DNA from: Nilaparvata lugens
Lineage: Eukaryota; Arthropoda; Insecta; Hemiptera; Delphacidae
Length of the DNA stretch: 64,000 bases
Assembly: GCF_014356525.2 (NCBI RefSeq)
Contig: NC_052511.1
Location: forward strand, 7,968,500 to 8,032,499
Direction of reading: 5' to 3'
How positions within the stretch are numbered: the first letter of the stretch is position 1; every line of letters starts with the position of its first letter. Under the pieces are notes generated by a model, which ran no database searches, was not told the DNA's origin, and saw nothing but the letters and a program-made list of their open reading frames with translations. Positions 56,345 to 64,000 of this stretch are shown here, piece after piece. A program made the translations under genes and the position numbers.

Positions 56345-56397
56345 TCATAGTTGATTTTCTTTGTCATCCTCTACTTCTGGCTGGTACATCACTAGGC
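56345..56397 (-). CDS. Alternative last exon or 3' UTR exon of the 59309 gene
   Basis: Preceded on the minus strand by a good acceptor (TTTTTGATTTCAG, at 56398). If joined directly to exon 2, which ends in phase 1 at 59010, it reads SLVMYQPEVEDDKENQL and a TGA at 56345, giving a 101-residue protein. If exon 3 (57698-57580) is included, the stop at 57589 precedes this exon and it is 3' UTR. Exon 3 has a strong donor (TTAG then GTAAGA at 57579), so this exon is probably spliced to it in at least some transcripts. The phase fit could be chance (1 in 3). Confidence 0.4.
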
Positions 56398-57134
56398 CTG
56401 AAATCAAAAAGTTATAGATAATTTATTATTCATTATAAAAAAAAACTTTGCAAAGTGAATTCTGAAATTGATTGTAATCTGTATAAGTTTTTAATTATAT
56501 TTCTTGGGAAGGAACCCCCCAATAATGACAAAGTAATATTATATGAGAAATTCCAATAAACCAACATTCAGTTGAATTATTATTAGCATCAATCTGTTAG
56601 TTGTGTAATTCTGAATGATTGAATAAATAAATCTCCATGCAGGAATTGGGATTAATCAGTGTGCCCCTAGGTCAAAAGAACTTGTTGGTGAACAATATAT
56701 TTTTGGATACCATGAACAATTATTTATTTATTTCTGTGGTCAGTAGGCCTACTTCTCGACCGTTTGGTTTACTTAACTCTTCCAAAATGTACTGCATAAA
56801 GTAATTTTTAGTTCTACATTTAGAGAAACAAGTTTAATGAAACAAATGGAAATAATCAATAAATTAATTGCTTAATCTGAAATGATGATTATCTACAACA
56901 TTATAAGTAGAACTAAGTGATTTGAAAATGAATACCAAACTGCAAATACATAAATCTCTCTCAGAACAATGTGGGTATTTCATCCATGAATTTAATCATA
57001 AATTTTAAAAGGTGGAATGACTGTCATTAAAAGCTATTATTCAGTGTTTTCTACCAGCACTTGCTGGGTGAATTTTTGAAGTCATCTATTCATAGTTCTA
57101 ATGTATGGTCATTTATAAAGTCATCATCCACTCA

Positions 57135-57339
57135 AGATCAAGATGGACAGTTGAGAAGAGTGTTTTAAAAACAATTTTAACATCAAATTATTGATGTAAT
57201 GTTATCACATTATTAGATAATGTTACATAAATTATTTCTTTATGGAAGGAATCCCAAATATTATGAATAACTCTATTCCCTGAATGATAAGTGAATACAT
57301 TGTTTTTTAAGCACTCTTCTCAACTGTCCATCTTGATCT
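57135..57339. repeat. Inverted repeat in the last intron
   Basis: AGATCAAGATGGACAGTTGA...AAAACAA and its near-perfect complement ending at 57339, with 40-bp arms and a spacer of about 125 bp. Likely a MITE inserted in the intron. Confidence 0.65.
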
Positions 57340-57588
57340 CATGTGGTTTCACGTAGTTTCGAAATATTAAGATTTCCTGTAAGCTATTAATGATTTCAAA
57401 ATTCAGTCAGTTTTTCTATTATTTTAGTCACGTACCATAGTTAAATCTTACTATTTGAATATCTACCATCAAATCGATAATAAAACATTGAAGTGGATAA
57501 ACCTTTTTAAAAAATGGGAAACTGTATAAAATGACATCGCCTATATAAAGTTTAAAAAATGAGTGGAATTTTATCTTACCTAACTAAC

Positions 57589-59309
57589 TTATTCTAAGTA
57601 TAGGTTCCAAAGAATTGTTCCATCCTGGTCAACAAAAAAGAATTCATATGCATTTCCTTTGAGCACATTCTCTTCAATATTTTGTTTGTAAATGGTACCT
57701 GAAAAAAGAAACATAATCTTTCAGCATATTCATTTTGGAGATAATGTGAAGTTAATCATCAATGATAAGACATAGTTTGGACTTTGAATAAATTAGAAGT
57801 GAACTGGGCCTCAATAAACTATTTACATTAGATATAAATACTATAAGTATATACTTACATTCATAGCACATAACAGAAAACACTTTAAAGTTTTATAATA
57901 TAAATTAAAACAGGTGACACACGACATAGATAGATTAAAAACACTGAAAAACTTACATTACACTCTCTGCTCGGTTGAGAAAGGGGACACAGTTCCTTAA
58001 AAATTTCCGATTATAATGTAAGTTTTTCAGTGTTTTTAATCTATCTATGTTGTGTGTCTCCTGTTTTAATTTATACTATTCACATTGATATACCTGGCAT
58101 CACGCAATATATCGATCAATAGAGCATGAATAAGTTTTTCAAATACATTACTATTGTAGTTTTAAATGAGTTTGGTAGCAATGGTCAACCAGAAAAATAG
58201 TACCTATTTTATATTTTTCCAATGGCAGTCTTTCAATATTCAATTACACTGACTCTGATCAAGTTATTACTATAACAATCTATTTAATATTGTTTCCAAG
58301 TGATTTTAAATTATAAATTAAGAGAAGATTAATTCATAGATAGGTACCAAAGACAAAGTAAATGTTCTAATAGTCAGGTTAGTTTTGTTATTATATTGAT
58401 AAACTATGGGTTTACAATATTTTGAGGTGCAACAAGGATAATGGAAGTTTAGGACTTAGAATGTAATGAAATACTTCTAAGTCAAATTATGATGTTATTT
58501 TTAATAAATCTGTTTGTGAAAACTACTAGCTGCATTATAAAAAATGTATTTTGTGATTAGGCCAACTTACTGAAAGTGTAAAAGATTGTTAGCATGAAAT
58601 GCTAAATGTTATCTTGGTTGAATAATGTTTTGAATCTGATTATTTAATGTTAATCTAATCAATCAATCTTGAATGAGTTTAAATCTAATCAGTTGATTAG
58701 ATTTCTCTCTTTCTTGTGATAATTCTCTACCATACACAAACTAGCTAGTCTAGGATTTACATTATTATTAAATACTACAAATTAAACATTAAAAAAAGAA
58801 ATAAATAAACTTTTGTCAACTTCTAACCTCTTGAAAAATGAAAAAGATAGCAATTTAGACCTAGAGACTAGGTTATTAAAGGCCTACTACAGTGGGCTAC
58901 CTGAATAAAAATTGTAAACATGCTAGTAGGCTACTCATAAAATTTATATCAAATAATTGTGTACGGTAGATCTAGCCTACTTTATTATGAGAAATTTAAG
59001 TGTACTTACTTGAATCCTCTATTACATCAGCAATTTCTAACCATATTCTATTTTTCAAATAGGTAATTCGTTGTGCAGGTCTGGAAAGTACAAAACTTTG
59101 AACTTCGAAAATTTCACGCCTTTCTGTTGTAAATCCATTTTCAATTTCTCTTGTAAAAATTATAAGAATAAAGAAACCAATAGAAATATTTTATACCTCA
59201 ATTTTCCACTGCAAATTAATTTCACAGTATAATAGTAGCAATCCGAAATCTGACAACCAATATCAAAACAAACCATCCAACAATTAAAGATTGAGGTTAA
59301 AAAGAACAT
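57589..59309 (-). CDS. Candidate three-exon gene, 120 residues, function unknown
   Basis: Exon 1 59309-59197 (113 nt), exon 2 59149-59010 (140 nt), exon 3 57698-57589 (110 nt) sum to 363 nt, an exact 120 codons plus TAA. The start ATG is in a GCCATG context. Junctions: GAG then GTATAA, and TTTTTACAAG then AGAAATT; TTCAA then GTAAGT, and CTTTTTTCAG then GTACC. Intron 1 would be only 47 nt, short even for an insect, so exon 1 is the weakest part. Exon 2 is open in only one frame throughout. Exon 1 gives a Cys-rich hydrophobic N-terminus (MFFLTSIFNCWMVCFDIGCQ) that could be a signal anchor. Exons 2-3 give a soluble, charged domain (EVQSFVLSRPAQRITYLKNR; YEFFFVDQDGTILWNLYLE at the end). I do not recognise the family. 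Confidence 0.5.
57899..58075. repeat. Hairpin MITE in the second intron
   Basis: TATAAATTAAAACAGG...GAAAAACTTACATTA pairs with its complement ending at 58075 around a loop of about 50 bp. About 177 bp in total, inside the intron between exons 2 and 3. Confidence 0.7.
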
Positions 59310-59342
59310 GGCGTCTGATCCACAGAAAGATTCTGCCGGTGT

Positions 59343-59348
59343 CACGTG
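59343..59348. promoter_or_regulatory. CACGTG E-box near the candidate gene start
   Basis: A perfect CACGTG palindrome 34 bp upstream of the ATG at 59309. It could be bound by bHLH proteins if the start site lies upstream of it; at this distance it may instead lie in the 5' UTR. Expected by chance every few kb, so weak evidence. Confidence 0.3.
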
Positions 59349-60554
59349 ATCAGAGCAGAAAAGTGATTCGAAGCTGTCTGTTCTCGTCGACAGAATCCCG
59401 AAATTAGTTCTTTTTCGACAAACGGTTCACGAGCAGTGATCGGTCGAAGCAAAATAGCATTGTGTTGATAGGCCTTATAAAGAACGGCAAGATGAACGAC
59501 AGTTCGTCTCTGATTTGAACAGTTCTTTTTTTCTGCTCAACTTTCTGCCGATGGGTGAATACTCCCATAAGAACCAATGTTAATTTAAAGTGAATTCTGT
59601 CGTCTGCCCGTTACGAAAACACACCTTAATATAGAAGAGATTACTATCTTTACCTATAGATTACATCCATATCTATAACGTATGTTAATCATCCAATTTA
59701 TTTGAAATTCAGCATTTCGAAAATTATTAATTATGGAAATAATTTTGGTAAGATATGTAATTATCATTAGTGAGAATAGAGATAATGATTCTCTAAGTAC
59801 CCTCTGGAGTATAGTAGTTGATGCATTGAACGTAGTTTTGGGAATTAATATCAAGATAAATTATTAATCAGTATTAACAAATGTGGATCTCCTTAGTTTG
59901 AAATAATTGCCTCATACATAATCATAAATAGCAGTGGAAAGATTCAGAGAATCTCAAATAGCAGAGATGAGAGAATCCTGAACGAGGTAAAGGAGAAAAT
60001 CCGTTGTTTTCATTACTCGACATCAATTTCAAATCCATTTTAGTTCCAATTATCGAAGATGAAAATCTTTCGTTTTGTCCATAATAGATTGATAGGTGGA
60101 TCTGTTAGGCTACAATAAATTATTACTTTATTTTTGATCTCTCATACATTCTTGTCTTCTGAGGTCTATTCTACGAGGATTATTTATGAATGTTTCGTTT
60201 GATTTCCAACTCATACTATGTTACTGTATTATTATATTTTCCCTGTTTGAGGTTTTGCTTGACCACCCTTTCCCTGGGCTCCGACCCCCAAGGAAGAGTG
60301 ACAAGCGATTTTTCCAGAGTGACTGCTCCACATGTCCATGTACATGTTACTGTATTATTATTATTCTCTTATTCTTTGTAGACTTCAGAGTTCTATTATA
60401 GAATAATTCATGAATATTTCGTTTGAAATACTACTGAGCTACTAGTACAATAGAATTTACGGTGGTAGAATTTCATTCTCATGCTACTTTCTTACTAAAA
60501 TTAAAAATTATCATTTTCCAAATCAAATTCTATTGCAGAAAACAATTGAATTTG
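59349..60554. other. Upstream flank, no gene recognised
   Basis: A loose direct repeat (TACTGTATTATTAT and TTATGAATxTTTCGTTTGA, about 190 bp apart) lies at 60160-60440. Two overlapping frames at 60186-60401 have no recognisable motif. Confidence 0.35.
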
Positions 60555-60890
60555 CCAGAAAATCTTCAAATCATTTCACGCACATTCAATCGATTTTCAC
60601 TGCAAATCGTATCACGAATATGTACACCAGGTTTGCAGATTTCTAGACTTTTAGATGCAACGTCATATTACATTGAATTGGTACATTCCAAAGTAGTCAA
60701 ATATTTTTGAAAGTACAGTATTCACAGAAACCATACTATTACACTAAAACGCATCATCATGTTTCTTTCAATCATCTTTATAAAATTCACTTCATAGAGA
60801 AGAAATCAGCAAACCCGCTGTACATATTCGTGATACGATTTGCAGTGAAAATCGATCTAATGTGCGTGAAATGATTTGATGTGTTTCTGG
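60555..60890. repeat. Inverted repeat, about 72-bp arms
   Basis: CCAGAAAATCTTCAAATCAT...CACGAATATGTACACC pairs with CGCTGTACATATTCGTGATA...TGATTTGATGTGTTTCTGG. The spacer is about 190 bp. Probably a MITE. Confidence 0.65.
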
Positions 60891-61856
60891 CAATTTAAAA
60901 TTAATTTACTGTAGGTTTACATTACTGTGAATGTACTGCAGTATTCTTGGATACACATTTTGAAAATATTTCGTTCTCAGTGATCATGATATTCAGCGGC
61001 TACAAATAAAACATGTTTTATCCAATCTCCCTGATTTCTCTGTTTTCCTGTAAGAATCTCTCGCTGGATGAAGTTGGGAAGCTCAATACTCGTGCATCCT
61101 TGAAAATATGATAACCTTTATACGGAGCTGAGTGGGTACTCATCTATCTGTTACATGCCAAATATTTATGCGTGCATGTAATATTCAAGAAACATCGTGT
61201 ATTATATGATGTAATGTGTGCGAATATATAGATATATATTTAGGCACAACCGGCACGTCATTGAATAGAGGCGCACTGCGACGTCGCGCCCTATAGCGTT
61301 GTCATGGAAACTGAATTTCTCTCTCTTTCTCCTTTCTCTTCTCTTCTCTTCCATCCTTCTATCCTCCTTTCTCTCTCGTTCTCTTCGTCATTTCGTCTCT
61401 GTTCCTCCATCTCTCGCAATGGCCTGACGAAAAATCAACGATTGCCAGCGAAATTAAGCTCGCACGATGCGGTGTGCCTAAAAACAGAACGAATTTGAGG
61501 TGCTGAATTTGGATAATTTTTTTGTTGTGTGGGGAGTTGTGCATAGATTAGGTTTTTTGACAAGGGATTTAGGTGATGTTTGTATTTCATCACTGTTTGT
61601 ATTAGCGTAGTTTTTTTTATTAATTCATTCATGGAATATGTTCTGCTAATATAAGTATAATAACCTACATAATATTTGGACAATTTAAGACAAGATTAGG
61701 AAATTTAAGAAGTTTTGGGCAGTAGCCTGTTTTTTCTTTTCCGACTATTGTATTGTTTGCTCTAATAAATAAATAATTACAGTGTTGTTGATTTTATCCA
61801 TTAACTACAATTCAATAAACTAAATCCAGGGAGTCGAAAAGGAGTGAGACTTCGGT
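60891..61856. other. Mixed DNA with a CT-rich tract
   Basis: 61237-61310 is GC-rich with the palindrome GCGACGTCGC. 61313-61420 is CT-rich, then GCAATGGCCTGACG. This could be a promoter region, but no supported gene follows on either strand. Confidence 0.3.
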
Positions 61857-62010
61857 TCGGTTGCACAAAGACCTGTTAAATTTTAACCATGATAAATTGC
61901 AACGAGAACCAATCAGAGACGCTCTATTTTCAAAAAAAAACCTTCTTCGATTGGTTCTCATGACATATAATCATGATTAAAATTCAACAGGCGTTTGTGC
62001 ATCCGGGCCT
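61857..62010. mobile_element. GTTGCACAAAAGC MITE, copy 6
   Basis: CGGTTGCACAAAGACCTGTT at the left, ACGAGAACCAATCAGAGACG and TTCGATTGGTTCTCATGA pairing inside, and GGCGTTTGTGCATCCGGGCC at the right. Confidence 0.7.
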
Positions 62011-62111
62011 AAGTGGTATTAAATTTACCTTGGACTGCATCATCGTAAACTCCGACACAAAAAAAATCATATACAGTTAGAGCTGCTGAAGGATGAACAT
62101 TTTGAAGATAT

Positions 62112-62198
62112 TTCTTTATTCTTTACCCTTATTGATTCATACAATAAGTACATCATCAAAATGATTGGGAGAGAAAAAATAAGGTAACCTTATTACAA
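62112..62198. repeat. Short dispersed repeat (CATCATCAAAATGAT family)
   Basis: GATTCATACAATAAGTACAT, then CATCAAAATGATTGGGAGAG, then ATAAGGTAACCTTATT. Same as 25027-25135. As there, a GTTGCACAAAAGC MITE lies just to the left. Confidence 0.45.
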
Positions 62199-62403
62199 AC
62201 GTTGCTAAGATTTTGGGAAGAGGTTGGTTTGGTTTAATTGAAACAAGAAACAATTGAGCCGTCAAAACAAGAAAGTACCAAAAAGAAATTAGAGATTATG
62301 AACAAACTTAGACACATCAAGTATTCTTCAATATCAGAACTTGTTCAGTCGTTGGCTTGAAAAATGAAGTTGCAAAACACAATCCACAAATCATTCTCAT
62401 TTT

Positions 62404-62541
62404 ACTTTCCTTGCCCTATTACCATAGGTAAGGAAAGTATTGCTTTCCGAAAAAAATTAAGGTACCCCGATTTCTATACGTTTTGAGGTCCCCTGAGTCC
62501 AAAAAAGTTGTTTTTGGGTATTGGTCTGTGTGTGTGTGTGT

Positions 62542-62580
<39 letters not shown>

Positions 62581-63252
62581 TGTGTGTGTGGTGTGTGTGT
62601 GTGTGTGTATGAGTGTATGTGCGTCTGTGTACACGATATCTCATCTCCCAATTAACGGAATGACTTGAAATTTGGAACTTAAGGTCCTTCCCCTATAAGG
62701 ATCCGACACGAACAATTTCGTTAAAATGCAATTCAAGATGGCTGCTAAAATGGCGAAAATGTTGTCAAAAACAGGGTTTTTCGCGATTTTCTCGAAAATG
62801 GCTCCAACGATTTTGATCAAATTTATACCTAAAATAGTCATTTATCAACTGCCACAAGTCCCATATCTGTAGAAATTTCAGGAGCTCCGCCCCATCTAGG
62901 TATAGTTTGATTTTAGATTTCCAATTATCAGGCTTCAGATACAATTTAAACAAAAAATTCCAAATGGTAAAGATTGAGCATGAAAATCTCTACAATTAAT
63001 GTTCAGTAACATTTTCACCTAAAATTCAAAATAAGCTCGAAATTCGAGAAAATGTTATTATTTCAATTGCAAACTGTTGGCAACTGTTGATTCTATGAAG
63101 AGATAGCATACCTCGTGTGTCTCCAGCGTTATAGTCCTGTCACCAGCTGGCTTAGATCTTTGCATAGTAGACTTGAGATGCGTGGGAACACTAGCTTCAG
63201 CTGATAAATTTTCATAACGGCAAGGAAAGTTGTGTGAGTGCGCCACACCAGA
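62404..63252 (-). mobile_element. A-tract-flanked repeat, copy 4
   Basis: Reverse of the 4572-5543 copy, with the same subfamily-specific interior (GTGTCTCCAGCGTTATAG and CACCAGCTGGCTTAGATC). Ends ACTTTCCTTGCCCTATTACC at 62404 and GCGCCACACCAGA at 63252, flanked by TTTT and T8. One internal 165-bp unit. Confidence 0.65.
62526..62612. repeat. (TG)n microsatellite inside copy 4
   Basis: Short counterpart of the 5139-5410 tract, at the same place in the element. The Thr/His and Cys/Val frames are artefacts. Confidence 0.95.
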
Positions 63253-63599
63253 TTTTTTTTGTTTAGTTGAGAAGTTGATATTGTGGTAATTATTCATATT
63301 AAATAAAAATACTAAGAAATTGTCAAAAACCACAGATTCATTAATAGTTAGAAAGAACGGTTTCGGTTGTTACACCATTGTCAATCTCCATTGAGACAAT
63401 TTCTTTGTCTTTTTATTCAATCATTCTCATCTGTTCGTTTGAATCGAAATTGGATACAATCTATTCTTCTATGAAAATTTCACGCAATCAGTCAATGTGT
63501 CTCAAATTCGCGCTGTTTTCAGCGCACTTGCAGCGTAATCTCTCAGTACCAAATACAGTTCTTTGTTATTGTAGCGTACTACCGTAGCCTCCACCAGTC
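63253..63599. other. AT-rich DNA, no gene recognised
   Basis: TTTCGGTTGTTACACCATTG near 63361 recalls the arms of the 8640-9608 fold-back. Otherwise unassigned. Confidence 0.3.
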
Positions 63600-63913
63600 C
63601 CCAGCCTGTTTATTGTAGTGATAAGGGGGACAAAGTAGCGATGCTTTCAACCAATCAGCGGCCAGGAAAGTGGCGGTTTACGAGCAAGTGGGTGGTGGGG
63701 AGTGGGCCGGTTACCAATCCCCCACCGGTCCCTTTCTAGCGCCGCTTAACTGCTTGCGATTCATACGCGCCATACTATACGACACAACTCTGTGCATTGG
63801 CCTAGGTCATGTTTATTATCCGTGCTTCCACCTCTCTCGCTCGCTCGCTAGTTCGCTCGTCCTCTCACTTCATATCATCTGTTTGGACTCATTTTCAAAA
63901 CGGAACAACAGCG
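63600..63913 (+). promoter_or_regulatory. GC-rich promoter or 5' UTR of the edge gene
   Basis: The composition switches to GC-rich at about 63580. It contains AACCAATCAGCG (a CCAAT box, 63650), no TATA box, and a (GCTC)n-type run (CTCGCTCGCTCGCTAG) before the ATG. The 93-codon frame at 63670-63948 starts at a GTG and is not supported. Confidence 0.4.
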
Positions 63914-64000
63914 ATGTCGGAGGGTGTGTTTCTACTTGCAAGTACTGATCAATTCCAAATCGACGTTCCATCTACCAACTGGTACTTCGAGCTTTTTCAA
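63914..64000 (+). CDS. Start of an unidentified gene, cut by the window edge
   Basis: From the ATG at 63914 the frame reads MSEGVFLLASTDQFQIDVPS and stays open through base 64000 (29 codons, no stop). An in-frame ATG at 63809 would add 35 residues beginning MFIIRASTSLARSLVRSSSH, Arg- and Ser-rich like a mitochondrial presequence. The (GCTC)n-like composition there argues for 5' UTR instead. Both ATGs have G at -3. Not recognised; the rest of the exon lies outside the window. Confidence 0.45.
   Translation, partial: MSEGVFLLASTDQFQIDVPSTNWYFELFQ

Noticed and set aside
62419..62668. Thr/His and Cys/Val frames
   Set aside because: Translations of the (TG)n tract in copy 4 of the A-tract-flanked repeat.
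63670..63948. A 93-codon frame beginning at GTG
   Set aside because: It overlaps the presumed promoter and 5' UTR; the frame from the ATG at 63914 (or 63809) is a better candidate and runs off the window.

Overview
This window reads as nuclear DNA from an insect. It is AT-rich and dense in transposons, with APE-type non-LTR retrotransposons, Helitron-like elements, many fold-back MITEs and long simple-sequence tracts. The mix of families (LINE tails in TCAA, Helitron-like ends in CTAG, GTTGCACAAAAGC and GGGCCATATGAATAAA MITEs) resembles a hemipteran, possibly a planthopper. That assignment rests on pattern memory and was not checked. Nothing looks prokaryotic: there are no operons, no CRISPR array and no rRNA.

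Layout. 1-12 kb: LINE 3' ends, a Helitron-like repeat, several MITEs and a long polypyrimidine tract (7665-8430). 12-14.6 kb: a repeat family inserted into another copy of itself, the whole sitting inside a minisatellite. 15-17.4 kb: a dispersed repeat, then GA-rich DNA carrying LINE tails. 17.9-21.7 kb: a cluster of Helitron-like elements. 21.8-25.6 kb: a MITE cluster. 25.8-28.9 kb: a full-length RTE-like LINE with a 13-bp target-site duplication. 29.9-31.9 kb: one MITE swollen to 2 kb by later insertions. 32.0-32.4 kb: a palindrome carrying two tRNA-like heads. 34-39.4 kb: a dispersed repeat, Helitron-like copies, a MITE with 7-bp TSDs, and a LINE tail. 39.6-42.8 kb and 50.3-54.5 kb: two decayed Jockey/CR1-group LINEs. 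43.5-44.4 kb: a 0.9-kb palindrome. 47.4-48.6 kb: a Helitron-like element expanded by internal tandem repeats. 62.4-63.3 kb: another copy of the self-nesting family.

Host genes are scarce. The best candidate lies on the minus strand at 59309-57589. It has three phase-compatible exons giving a 120-residue protein, and a fourth exon at 56397-56345 that could be an alternative C-terminus or a 3' UTR exon. I do not recognise the protein. A second candidate starts near the right edge (ATG at 63914, or in frame at 63809) and runs off the window behind a GC-rich promoter-like stretch. Most other open frames are low-complexity translations or antisense shadows of the LINEs.

I found no coherent new multi-gene system. 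The most informative structures are the self-nested A-tract-targeting element, the tRNA-headed palindrome, the expanded Helitron-like element, the GCGAAGC mini-hairpins shared by unrelated repeat families, and the alternative-last-exon candidate gene.
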